From Candidatus Salinicoccus stercoripullorum (GTDB taxonomy: Bacteria; Bacillota; Bacilli; Staphylococcales; Salinicoccaceae), in the NCBI GenBank assembly GCA_019113295.1, contig DXHR01000020.1, forward strand, positions 1 to 35,562: a DNA stretch of 35,562 bases. The letters run 5' to 3'. This document shows positions 6,165-14,243 of this stretch, piece by piece (the first letter of the stretch is position 1; each line of letters begins with the position of its first letter). The position numbers were made by a program, and so were the translations under genes. The notes beneath the pieces were generated by a model that saw only the letters and a program-made list of their open reading frames with translations, was not told the origin of the DNA and searched no databases.

Positions 6165-6644
6165 TCAGAAGATGAAATGGAGGGCGGTAAAACAAAACAT
6201 CGAAATACCAAGACCGATGTGCAGCCTTCTGATCTTCAGACTGGAATCGAACAGCAGCCGGTACCAGCCCGACAGGACAAGTATGAACAGGTTGAGTGCG
6301 GCCATAAAGCCGGTCAATATCTTGGGGTTGGTCAGATCAAAACTGTACAGGGTGACAATCGACATGGCATGCAGGATGATGAGGACGAGGGCAGTCGTCC
6401 CTGTCCATCTGTGATAAGGGACGATACGCTTCGACATGCGGGCCAGCCTGACTTTGGTCGCCCTGCTTTCTGCGTTGCGGATGGTCGAAAACACCGCGTT
6501 CCGTGTCCAGTTGAATATGAAGAACAGGAAGCCGGCGAACCCCAGCAGTATATGGACATATGCCGTGTGGTCCGAAAGCCCCGCCGTGACATTCCAGACT
6601 GCCCATATGAGCAGTGCAGCATTAAACAGAAACCAGACACTCAT
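6165..6644 (-). CDS. Four/five-helix membrane protein, cytochrome b/ferric-reductase-like
   Basis: 159 residues. Hydrophobic segments are at roughly 5-23, 28-45, 80-100, 108-125 and 140-158. Histidines sit inside or at the ends of helices: HTAYVHILLGF, YHRWTGTTALVLIILHAMSI and LHIGLGISMFCFTALHFIF. Paired helix histidines about 13 apart are how b-type hemes are held in ferric-reductase-like and DUF4405-like membrane proteins; heme binding is my inference. A GGAGG lies six bases before ATG 6644. It may be cotranscribed with the TspO-like gene downstream. No named family is recognised with certainty. Confidence 0.65.
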   Translation of the reverse strand: MSVWFLFNAALLIWAVWNVTAGLSDHTAYVHILLGFAGFLFFIFNWTRNAVFSTIRNAESRATKVRLARMSKRIVPYHRWTGTTALVLIILHAMSIVTLYSFDLTNPKILTGFMAALNLFILVLSGWYRLLFDSSLKIRRLHIGLGISMFCFTALHFIF

Positions 6645-6688
6645 ATGACGCCTCCAGTATTATCTTCTTTTATGATATACATTCCTTA

Positions 6689-8485
6689 TTATTCGTTATC
6701 ACCCTTGAATGTCTTCGCATCTTTCAAGTAGCCGATGACCCCCTCTTCGTCATACTCCAATTCACGTGTAATCGGTTTGAAACTTACATTTTCATTCTCA
6801 TCAATATGGTAGAGAACGACGTCGTTTTCAGCGAGGGTCTCCGCTTCACTGCCGGGCATCTCTAAAATCTCATGCTCTTTGATATACTGGTTCAGCCAGT
6901 AGTAGGTAAGCGTCTCTTCGAAAAGCATATGATGGCGTAGTGATTCTTCAGGACGGAATTTGACGATCCGGTCCATGGAGGAAATCGGCAGCATTTTGAC
7001 GTTCCTCAACCCGAATTCGGCGGACATTTCATTGAAGGCGAGGTTGTTCAAAACATAGGACCGGGTCATCAGGAGGCATCTGTCATAACTGGTCAGATCC
7101 GTGTATATACGGTCTTCTTCCGACAGAAGGTTCCCTTTGTATGTTTCGATCCCGAACTCCTCCGCCCTGCTTGAAGTGAAGTGCAGCAGGTCCGACATCA
7201 TGACAGGTATGCCGTGATCCTTCAATTTTTTTGCCAGCTGCAATGAAAATTCATTTTCACCGATGATGATCACACCCGGCGGGCTGGTGCTTGAGAGATC
7301 CATCGCCTGGCTGAGCGGTTTGAAACCGAAACCGTAGACAACAACGGTAACAAAAACGAACCCGAATGTGACAGGCGTGATCATTTCAGCCATCGGCACC
7401 CCGGCATCGATGAAAAGACCGGCAAAGAACTGGGCTACTGTAAGGGCGACGATGCCGCGCGGCGCAATCATTCCGACGAATGTCCTTTCCCTGAGACTGA
7501 TTTCCGTATTTATCGTGGACAGCTGTATGGATAATGGACGTACGATCAGGATCATCACCAGACAGAATAATACCAGTTCCCAGTTGAGCACATTGATCAG
7601 TACATCCCGTGTCAGGGAGGAAGTGATCAGTATGAATACCGTGGATACCAGGATCAGGGAAATTTCTTCTATGAATTCGTCAGACTGTTTGTAGACCAGG
7701 TTGCGGTTCTTCATCCTCGCCATTGCCAGGCCGAAAATAGTCACTGACAGCAGTCCGGATTCATTGAGCACCGCCTCGTTGATGCTGAATATCAACAGGA
7801 TGAAGGCGAATTGCACCGGCGCCATCAGATGCTGCGGAATATACTCTTTCCTGATCAGCAGACGGAACAGTATTGATCCGCCGAGGCCGAGTATGGCTGC
7901 CACAGCGAATCCGATGATGAATTCAAATATATACGTGCCGCCGAAACCATTCCCGATAATCTGGAATACATAGAATGAAAACAGCGCAAGCAGCGGCCCC
8001 ACCGGATCCAGTATGATCCCTTCCCATTTCAAGATGGAATTCACAGAGTTCTTGACTTTTGCCTGTTTGAGCAACGGTGTGATGACAGTCGGCCCTGTGA
8101 CGATCAGCAGTCCTGCCATTACAAGAGAAATTGCCAGCGGAAAGTCCAGGATATAATACATTGACAGAGTACCGAAGACCCATGCAAGGGCAGCGCCGAT
8201 TGTAATCACTCTTCTGACCGCCTTGGACACCCCTTGCAGTTCACGGTAATCCAGGTTACTGCTGCCTTCGAATAGAATGACAGCAACAGCCAGGGAGACT
8301 ATGGTACCAAAAAGGTCGCTGCCCATCATCTGCTCCGGGTTGGCAATCTGGAAAACCGGGCCGATCAGAAGGCCTGCGATGGACATGACGACGATGGCCG
8401 GCCACTTGATCAGACCTGCCAGCCATTGGCTGAATATGCCAAGACTTATGAATAAGACAATAATCAGCATTATAGGTAGATTCAT
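6689..8485 (-). CDS. CPA-type Na+(K+)/H+ antiporter with cytosolic Rossmann-like domain
   Basis: 598 residues. The first about 385 form a 12-13-helix antiporter: WPAIVVMSIAGLLIGPVF, VAVILFEGSSNLDYREL, VTGPTVITPLLKQAKVKN, LKWEGIILDPVGPLLALFSFYVF (the ion-binding aspartate region), FVGMIAPRGIVALTVAQFFAG. The GLLxGP, FEGxxxL and EGxxxDP motifs point to the NhaP/CPA1-like group. From about residue 395 a soluble domain begins VIIIGENEFSLQLAKKLKDHGI, resembling an RCK/TrkA-N nucleotide-binding fold with a degraded glycine motif. It would exchange cytoplasmic Na+ or K+ for H+, useful in salt and alkaline stress. The start is ATG 8485, seven bases after GAGG. A small hairpin, GCACT/AGTGC (8501-8516), precedes it. 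Confidence 0.85.
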   Translation of the reverse strand: MNLPIMLIIVLFISLGIFSQWLAGLIKWPAIVVMSIAGLLIGPVFQIANPEQMMGSDLFGTIVSLAVAVILFEGSSNLDYRELQGVSKAVRRVITIGAALAWVFGTLSMYYILDFPLAISLVMAGLLIVTGPTVITPLLKQAKVKNSVNSILKWEGIILDPVGPLLALFSFYVFQIIGNGFGGTYIFEFIIGFAVAAILGLGGSILFRLLIRKEYIPQHLMAPVQFAFILLIFSINEAVLNESGLLSVTIFGLAMARMKNRNLVYKQSDEFIEEISLILVSTVFILITSSLTRDVLINVLNWELVLFCLVMILIVRPLSIQLSTINTEISLRERTFVGMIAPRGIVALTVAQFFAGLFIDAGVPMAEMITPVTFGFVFVTVVVYGFGFKPLSQAMDLSSTSPPGVIIIGENEFSLQLAKKLKDHGIPVMMSDLLHFTSSRAEEFGIETYKGNLLSEEDRIYTDLTSYDRCLLMTRSYVLNNLAFNEMSAEFGLRNVKMLPISSMDRIVKFRPEESLRHHMLFEETLTYYWLNQYIKEHEILEMPGSEAETLAENDVVLYHIDENENVSFKPITRELEYDEEGVIGYLKDAKTFKGDNE

Positions 8486-8675
8486 ATACACACCTCTTAA
8501 GCACTTTATTAGTGCAATTATACCAGTAAATGAAGTGTCGGCAATCCATTAAATTACGAGGTCTTAAAAATGACATTTCAGTGAAATATGCCCTTGAAAT
8601 GTTTGCATTGCTACAGAATGGATAGAGATATAACGTATGCAAACAGCATAAAAATAAAATTGGAGGTCTTTTCAA

Positions 8676-9773
8676 ATGGCTAAATTCGTATTCCAATCTC
8701 CGGGAAAATATATCCAGGGGCAGGGTGTCCTTGAAACACTGGGAGATGAGACAGGAAAACTGGCCAGGAAACCATTGGTCATATCAGACGAAATGGTCTG
8801 GTCTATTACCGGAGATACAATTACCGACAGTTTCAAAAATGCGGATATCGAATTCAAATATGAGGAATTCAAGGGCGAGGCTTCTGAAGCTGAAATCGAT
8901 CGTCTGTCTGAAGTTGCCAAAACCAATGATGCCGACGTAGTCGTTGGTGTCGGGGGCGGCAAGACATTGGATACTTCCAAAGCGATTGCCGATAATCTCG
9001 GATCACCGGTCATCATCGTGCCGACTACCGCATCAACCGATGCGCCATCCAGCTCGCTTTCAGTCATCTATTCAGATGAAGGGGCGTTCACAGGCTACAG
9101 ATTCTATGACAAAAACCCGAATCTGATCGTCATTGACTCAGGTGTTGTCGTCAATGCGCCTGCAAAACTGTTCGCTTCCGGCATGAGCGATGCCATGGCT
9201 ACCCTGGTCGAAGCAAGGGCGGCGCTGAGAAGCAACGGCGACAACATGGTCGGCGGCCAGCCGACCCTCGCATCCGTGGCGATTGCGGAGAAATGTGAGG
9301 AAACAATCTTCAAACATGGACATGCTGCATATAAAGCCGCTTCAAACGGCATCGTCACACCTCAGGTGGATGCCGTCATCGAAGCAAATACACTGCTCTC
9401 CGGCCTCGGGTTTGAAAACGGCGGTCTGGCAGCAGCACATGCCATCCACAACGGATTCACTTCCCTATCCGGTGACATCCATCACCTGTCCCACGGCGAG
9501 AAAGTGGCCTACGGCACACTCGTACAGCTCGTCCTTGAGAACAGTTCGGATGAAACACTGAACAGATATATCGAATTCTATAAAAATATTGGAATGCCGA
9601 CCACGCTCAAAGAGTTGCATCTTGAAGATGCAAGCTTTGAAGACCTTGTGAAAGTCGGCAAACTCGCAACAGATCCGGAAGACACATTCGCCAACCTGAG
9701 CGACAAGATTACACCGGAAGAGATTGCGAACGCCATTCTTGCAGTCAGCGAGATCAGTGAAGGCAGCAAATAA
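8676..9773 (+). CDS. gldA: Glycerol dehydrogenase (NAD+, iron/zinc type)
   Basis: 365 residues, full length for GldA. It oxidises glycerol to dihydroxyacetone with NAD+ in the cytoplasm. Visible features are the N-terminal FVFQSPGKYIQG, the NAD-binding GVGGGKTLDTSKAIAD (about 91-106), PTTASTDAPSSSLSVIY, and the metal ligands Asp172 (SGMSDAMAT), His255 (AAAHAIHNG) and His273 (HLSHGEKVAYG), placed within one residue of those known in the Geobacillus enzyme. The start is ATG 8676 after TTGGAGG. It is monocistronic, divergent from the antiporter gene. No glycerol kinase or dihydroxyacetone kinase gene is nearby. The upstream region has a short palindrome, ATTTCA-G-TGAAAT (8575-8587), of unknown meaning. 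Confidence 0.95.
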   Translation: MAKFVFQSPGKYIQGQGVLETLGDETGKLARKPLVISDEMVWSITGDTITDSFKNADIEFKYEEFKGEASEAEIDRLSEVAKTNDADVVVGVGGGKTLDTSKAIADNLGSPVIIVPTTASTDAPSSSLSVIYSDEGAFTGYRFYDKNPNLIVIDSGVVVNAPAKLFASGMSDAMATLVEARAALRSNGDNMVGGQPTLASVAIAEKCEETIFKHGHAAYKAASNGIVTPQVDAVIEANTLLSGLGFENGGLAAAHAIHNGFTSLSGDIHHLSHGEKVAYGTLVQLVLENSSDETLNRYIEFYKNIGMPTTLKELHLEDASFEDLVKVGKLATDPEDTFANLSDKITPEEIANAILAVSEISEGSK

Positions 9774-9786
9774 TATGCGAAATAAA

Positions 9787-9821
9787 AATGGGGTTCCCGT
9801 CTGGATAGCGGGAACCCCATT
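9787..9821. terminator. Strong bidirectional terminator after gldA
   Basis: A perfect 13-bp stem AATGGGGTTCCCG/CGGGAACCCCATT with a 9-base loop. The minus-strand exit runs into TTTTTATTT, so it is a good terminator for the small minus-strand gene and a strong block for gldA. Confidence 0.85.
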
Positions 9822-9827
9822 GTACTC

Positions 9828-10010
9828 TTACATAGTATAGGCAAAGAATGAAACCACCAGTGCCAGCCAGAGCAATACAGCAAGCACAAGGAAGAATACA
9901 CTCCATTTGGAGACCCGGTTATTCTCCCGGTATTCTTTGCGTATTGTCGAAATGAGAGGAATCGAGAACAGTATCAGAACAATCGTACTCACTATTACTC
10001 TTAAAAGCAT
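9828..10010 (-). CDS. Small two-helix membrane protein
   Basis: 60 residues: helix about 3-22 (VIVSTIVLILFSIPLISTI), a charged loop RKEYRENNRVSKW, then helix about 37-58 (VFFLVLAVLLWLALVVSFF). An AGGTGAT site precedes the ATG at 10010, and a strong terminator follows the stop, so it looks like a real single gene and not a shadow. No family is recognised; the positive charge in the loop suggests both ends face outward. Confidence 0.7.
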   Translation of the reverse strand: MLLRVIVSTIVLILFSIPLISTIRKEYRENNRVSKWSVFFLVLAVLLWLALVVSFFAYTM

Positions 10011-10202
10011 ACTATCACCTGCCCCTTCATTTTATAAAACACCATGTAACTACAATACCCGCTAATCAGACGGGATATGTCTTCCCTCCCAGCCTGATTC
10101 CTTTGTAAAAACTGATTTCTTTTTTTGAGAAAGATCTTTAAATATATCATCAAGTTGTTTTGTGAAATTTCTGCAGGGAAGATTATTAATCAGGTGATTT
10201 TT

Positions 10203-10916
10203 ATGAATAGTATGACCAAATGGGCCTTGGCCCTGACAGCAGCACTGGCTGCACTGTCTGCAATCATATATTTCACATTTATCAATACGGGTGAGGAAAA
10301 TGTGCCTCAGGTCGCCGAAGCCAGTCCGGATGACATCAAAGTCGCAGCAGTCGGCGACAGTACGACTTACGGTCTTATGGTAGATAACCGGGAAAAGAAT
10401 GCGTATCCCCACAAACTATCAGAACAACTCGGTGAAGGCTACTGGGTAGGCAATTTTGGCGCAAACAACTACGCTGCCATGAAAAGTGCGGACTTCCCCT
10501 ATCCCGAAACCAAGGAGTACAGTGACAGCCTTGAACTTGAAGCGGATATCGCTGTAATCATGCTCGGCACCAACGATTCCAAAGAGACCAATTGGCAGGG
10601 CAAGGAACAATTCAGAAAAGAATATTCAGAACTGGTCGACGCCTATGCCGAAAGCAACCCAGATATGCAAATATACTTGGCCACTCCACCGAAAGCATTC
10701 AATGATGCGGATATGACCGGTGATATAAATAATCAAAACGTCGAAAAGATCACAGATGTGGTAAAGGAAACAGCAGCTAAAAAAGGAACCGGCCTCATTG
10801 ATATCAATCAGCTGACTCAGGAGGAAAGGGACTGGTTCCAAATAGACGGCATCCATCCCAATGCTGAAGGTGCCGACAGAATCGCCGAAGAAGTAGAAAA
10901 ACACATTGCCAACTAA
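10203..10916 (+). CDS. Exported SGNH/GDSL-type hydrolase
   Basis: 237 residues with an N-terminal membrane anchor or signal (residues 6-27), so it probably works outside the cell. The SGNH blocks are all present: VGDSTTYG (nucleophile Ser53), a block II-like NFGANNYAAM (oxyanion glycine/asparagine), LGTNDS (Asn124), and DGIHPN (Asp215, His218). Family members cleave esters of lipids, carbohydrates or cell-wall acyl groups; the substrate here is open. The start is ATG 10203 behind AGGTGA; a longer upstream frame from 10125 has no site and lacks a sensible leader. It is monocistronic with its own terminator. Confidence 0.87.
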   Translation: MNSMTKWALALTAALAALSAIIYFTFINTGEENVPQVAEASPDDIKVAAVGDSTTYGLMVDNREKNAYPHKLSEQLGEGYWVGNFGANNYAAMKSADFPYPETKEYSDSLELEADIAVIMLGTNDSKETNWQGKEQFRKEYSELVDAYAESNPDMQIYLATPPKAFNDADMTGDINNQNVEKITDVVKETAAKKGTGLIDINQLTQEERDWFQIDGIHPNAEGADRIAEEVEKHIAN

Positions 10917-10955
10917 AAAAACGCTATTCCAATCTCTTGTCGGAATAGCGTTTTT
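10915..10955. terminator. Bidirectional terminator after SGNH hydrolase
   Basis: AAAAAACGCTATTCC and GGAATAGCGTTTTT pair perfectly around a loop of about 11 bases; the T-run makes it a good plus-strand terminator, and the A-run allows minus-strand use by the converging YkvI gene. Confidence 0.85.
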
Positions 10956-10991
10956 ATAAATTCCATCATTTTTTTGCCTTCGAAACAGTTT

Positions 10992-12065
10992 TTATAACAG
11001 CTGTTTCCTGGAAAATTTATTGAATATCCACCGGAAGAACAATGCCACGGCGATGAACATTCCAATGTATCCGAATATTGGATAGAAGAAGTTGACAAGA
11101 TCGACAAAGCCGACGTAGCTGAACACGAATGCGAGAATCAGCGCAATCGCAAGCATGATACGGTATTTTCCGGAATACGGCTCTGTAAAGCGCGTGACGA
11201 AAGGATAGAGTACACCGATAACACTATTGAACATGACACCGACCATGATGATCGTCATCAATATTCTGAGTGCCGGGTGGATCTGGTCGGCAAGCAGCAG
11301 CGTCGGCATTTCAGAAGCGTTTGCAACTTCAAGATTGGCTGTCAGCCCTGCTGTCATCAGCACCAGGAGGATTGTGAATACCAATCCGCCAAACAGCGCA
11401 CTGCGCTTGGAGATGAAATAGTTTCTGCTTCCCGCCCCTACAATGACAAGAAACCCGAAACTGTTGGCGATGACAAGACCTGCATAAGTAACTGCATCCC
11501 ATAACCACAGACCACTCGGCGTCCTGTCTATATCAGTATGCTGATCCACTTCACTGAATGGGATATTGGGCTGGATGATATTATAACCGGCGATTATGAA
11601 TACAGCAAAAATCAGAAAAGGTGTAATGATACCTAGAGCTTTCGCCACATTTGTAAAATCGTACTGCAGGACAACGAAGAGTATGAGCACAGTAATCAGC
11701 GTTCCGAGCCATGATGGGACTCCGAAACCGTCATAGAAAGCGGCACCTGTACCTGCAATCATGATGACCGAAAGACCATAAAGGAAAAAAACGAGGACGT
11801 AATCAAAGAGTTTACCGAATACCTTGCCGAATATGATATTCAGCGGTACATCATATTCTTCGCTGCCCAACAGATAGCCGAGCTTCGTGATTTGTCTGCC
11901 GACGAATGTAATCAGAAGACCAGCAACGAGCGCTGCAGCATATCCCCATAACCCATGATTGGAGAAGAACTGCAGTATTTCCTGACCTGTCGAAAAACCC
12001 GCCCCTACAATGAAACTAATGTACGCAAATGCCAGAGTTACAGAAGACCTATTTATTCTGCTCAC
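10992..12065 (-). CDS. YkvI-family LeuT-fold membrane transporter
   Basis: 357 residues and about 10-11 membrane helices. The N-terminus SVTLAFAYISFIVGAGFSTGQEILQFFSNHG is characteristic: an unwound first helix with GAGFSTGQE, as in the amino acid/polyamine-organocation (LeuT-fold) branch that includes Bacillus YkvI. Other marks are GLWGYAAALVAGLLI, VIANSFGFLVIVGAG and RFTEPYSGKYR. It is presumed to be a cation-coupled uptake system for a small solute; the substrate is unknown. It starts with GTG 12065 behind AGGTGAT, with no ATG nearby. It is transcribed alone. Confidence 0.82.
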   Translation of the reverse strand: MSRINRSSVTLAFAYISFIVGAGFSTGQEILQFFSNHGLWGYAAALVAGLLITFVGRQITKLGYLLGSEEYDVPLNIIFGKVFGKLFDYVLVFFLYGLSVIMIAGTGAAFYDGFGVPSWLGTLITVLILFVVLQYDFTNVAKALGIITPFLIFAVFIIAGYNIIQPNIPFSEVDQHTDIDRTPSGLWLWDAVTYAGLVIANSFGFLVIVGAGSRNYFISKRSALFGGLVFTILLVLMTAGLTANLEVANASEMPTLLLADQIHPALRILMTIIMVGVMFNSVIGVLYPFVTRFTEPYSGKYRIMLAIALILAFVFSYVGFVDLVNFFYPIFGYIGMFIAVALFFRWIFNKFSRKQLL

Positions 12066-12201
12066 TTACTTTTATCACCTGTTCCTTTCGTTGTAAATTT
12101 TTTCAGCTTCAAACAACTATATAGATTATCATTAAAAAGAAACAAAGTAAACCAGAGGTGAATAGAAGGGAACATAATATTTCAAATGATGGTCTACATT
12201 G

Positions 12202-12228
12202 AAAAAAGCAGTCATTGGCTGCTTTTTG
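12202..12228. terminator. Terminator downstream of dihydrofolate reductase
   Basis: AAAAGCAG-loop-CTGCTTTT with A- and T-runs on both sides lies just after the minus-strand folA stop at 12241. Confidence 0.8.
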
Positions 12229-12240
12229 TTATTTTTGAAA

Positions 12241-12732
12241 CTATTTCCTTCTCCACAATTCAAATGTGTGCTCATATTTATTTTTCTCATCGACCATCCC
12301 TTTTTCGGTTTTCATCAGTTCAAAAGCCTCATAATTAAAGCTCTCGGGGAAATATGTGTCCCCTTCAAATGAATCATGTATTATGGTGCGGTACAGTTCA
12401 TCCACTTCGTCCTCAAAGATTTTGAATAGTGCCGCGCCGCCGATGATGTAGAGATCTTCATCATTCTTTTCTTCCAGTTCGAGCACTTCTTCTTTCGTAT
12501 GGACCACGACCGCCCCTGGCGCGTCATAATCTTTCTGTGCCGTCAAAATGATATTGCGGCGGCCGGGCAGCGGCCGGTTCGGGATCGTTTCATAGGTTTT
12601 CCTCCCTGTCACCATATCCCCGCGCATAGTTATCCTTTTGAAGAATGCAACATCGGCAGGCAGCCTCCACGGCAGCCCGGTCCCTTTTCCGATCAGTCCA
12701 TTTTCATCTTCTGCCCATACGTAAGCTAACAT
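12241..12732 (-). CDS. folA: Dihydrofolate reductase
   Basis: 163 residues, normal chromosomal DHFR size. It reduces dihydrofolate to tetrahydrofolate with NADPH and is the trimethoprim target. Visible features are AEDENGLIGKGTGLPWRLPAD with Trp22 and catalytic Asp27, the TGRKTYETIPNRPLPGRRNIILT cofactor segment, and the DLYIIGGAALFKIF glycine pair. The position equivalent to the staphylococcal Phe98 (resistance site when Tyr) is Ile here, as in many other bacteria, so no resistance claim is made. The start is ATG 12732 after AAGGAG. There is no thymidylate synthase gene next to it, unlike the common thyA-folA order. A terminator follows. Confidence 0.93.
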   Translation of the reverse strand: MLAYVWAEDENGLIGKGTGLPWRLPADVAFFKRITMRGDMVTGRKTYETIPNRPLPGRRNIILTAQKDYDAPGAVVVHTKEEVLELEEKNDEDLYIIGGAALFKIFEDEVDELYRTIIHDSFEGDTYFPESFNYEAFELMKTEKGMVDEKNKYEHTFELWRRK

Positions 12733-12805
12733 TCATTTCACTCCTTCTGTGTCCGTTCATAGGTGCCTTTACCCGGCTTCACAGACTCATAACTCCTCTT
12801 CATTT

Positions 12806-13225
12806 TTACAGAGTCAGCTTAACATCTTCAAATTCATCATCATTCATTATTTTGATGGCACTCGGCGTAATCTTCAATGCTTTCAGATGCGGATTTTCTT
12901 TGGAATCGAAAAATTTCTGATCTGCTTCTTCCCACAGCCAGTCGATCGTCCCCTGATCATCTACCCTCTCAACTGCCCCGTAGAATTCCACAAAAGCATG
13001 ATTGGGTGAATCATGGAACCCAAGCAGAATATGCGCTTTCGGATTATCTTTCAGCTCATCATATTTTGGCGATGCATCGTTTGTTTTTGCATACAATGTC
13101 AGACCGTCATTATAGAACCACATGTAACGTGCGTTCGGTTCATTATTATGCGACGTGGACAGCACACCGATTTTCGACTCACTCAATATTTCAGTAATAC
13201 GTTTTACAGCTTCAGACCATTCCAC
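12806..13225 (-). CDS. Pyridoxamine 5'-phosphate oxidase-like / general stress protein 26-type flavoprotein
   Basis: 139 residues with a split-barrel flavin-binding fold: IGVLSTSHNNEPNARYMWFYNDGLTLYAKTN, then KAHILLGFHDSPNHAFVEFYGAVERVDD. This matches single-domain FMN/F420-type proteins near B. subtilis YdaG (GSP26), not true PdxH. Role: stress-related redox or cofactor binding, by family only. It starts with GTG 13225 behind AGGTG; an overlapping ATG three bases upstream is in another frame. It is separated from folA by about 70 bases. Confidence 0.82.
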   Translation of the reverse strand: MEWSEAVKRITEILSESKIGVLSTSHNNEPNARYMWFYNDGLTLYAKTNDASPKYDELKDNPKAHILLGFHDSPNHAFVEFYGAVERVDDQGTIDWLWEEADQKFFDSKENPHLKALKITPSAIKIMNDDEFEDVKLTL

Positions 13226-13403
13226 ATAATCACCTGTTCCCTTTTAGTGCTATATCTTTCAATACCACGGTATTAAGAGAATGAACCATTAAAAAGAGAA
13301 CGGACATTGGAATCTTTCGGCTAACCGGAAAAGATAAAAACAGTAATGTTACACCATGTTTCCATAGAGTTTTCACACGTAGAATTGCTCAATTAAATTT
13401 CAT

Positions 13404-14204
13404 TCATATATGTCTGTTTATCCAGCTGCTGACACTATCCAATACATATTCTGCTTTGCTTCTTTCAGCATCCAGGCAATTGAAAATGTGATCTGCATCT
13501 TTAATGATTTTCAGATCCCTAATTTCCGCCTTGCTGCACATATCTATTATTTCATGCACATGCCTGTAAGGGACCAGTTCATCATCTGTCCCTGAAACAG
13601 CCAGAATGCTCCCTTCATATTTACTGAGCTCGTCCATGGGGTTGGACTTTTTGACATCATCAAACCATTTGGCCGGCAGGATGAGGTCCTCTCTCCAGCC
13701 CATCGGGATCGTCGCATATCCTTTCTTTTCCAATTCATCCTCATACCGTTCAAACCAGCCTCTGAAAACGCCTTTCCCATTGTGACATGCTCCGGACAGG
13801 CTTACTGCAGCTTTGATGGAGTCTGTGTGGTCCCCAAGGAACTCCGCCATCACACGGGCGCCCTGACTGAATCCCAGGATGCCTATTCTGTCTGAGTCGA
13901 TACTTTCATGATCAACAAGATATTCATAGACTTTTTCCGTATCGGAAACTTCTCCGTAAAAGGTGAGGTCTGTCTGCTCCGCCCTGCTGTCGCCGCATCC
14001 AGCAAAATCGAAACGGATCGAGGCAATACCGGCTCCAGCCAATTCATCTCCAAATTTTACGAATAAATCCCCAACTTCGTTTTTCTGCGACGCCGTACCA
14101 TGGCATAAGATCACTGCAGGAAAAACGCCGGCATTCGTTTCCGGAACATTGATTACAGCCGGGATATCGTAAGTTTCATTGCTTATATTTATATTCGACT
14201 CCAT
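13404..14204 (-). CDS. Alpha/beta hydrolase (serine esterase/peptidase-like)
   Basis: 266 residues, cytoplasmic. The fold marks are in order: VILCHGTASQKNE (oxyanion strand), IRFDFAGCGDS, the nucleophile elbow GILGFSQGARV (Ser113), a cap rich in aromatics (about 140-185), VSGTDDELVPY (acid Asp207 or 208) and KDADHIFN (His239). The arrangement resembles BAAT/feruloyl-esterase or 'alpha/beta hydrolase, S9-like' proteins that act on small esters or amides. The start is ATG 14204 after AGGAGG. The PTS gene lies 40 bases upstream in the same direction without a visible terminator, so the two may be cotranscribed and the esterase could process a transported glycoside; that link is speculative. Confidence 0.85.
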   Translation of the reverse strand: MESNINISNETYDIPAVINVPETNAGVFPAVILCHGTASQKNEVGDLFVKFGDELAGAGIASIRFDFAGCGDSRAEQTDLTFYGEVSDTEKVYEYLVDHESIDSDRIGILGFSQGARVMAEFLGDHTDSIKAAVSLSGACHNGKGVFRGWFERYEDELEKKGYATIPMGWREDLILPAKWFDDVKKSNPMDELSKYEGSILAVSGTDDELVPYRHVHEIIDMCSKAEIRDLKIIKDADHIFNCLDAERSKAEYVLDSVSSWINRHI

Positions 14205-14243
14205 AATAAGCCTCCTCTTCTGTTATTTTAAATCCCTGATCAT

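Noticed and set aside
6105-6731. Plus-strand 208-codon ORF over the heme-type membrane protein
   Set aside because: It is antisense to a hydrophobic gene with a proper ribosome binding site, and its product is compositionally odd with no domain.
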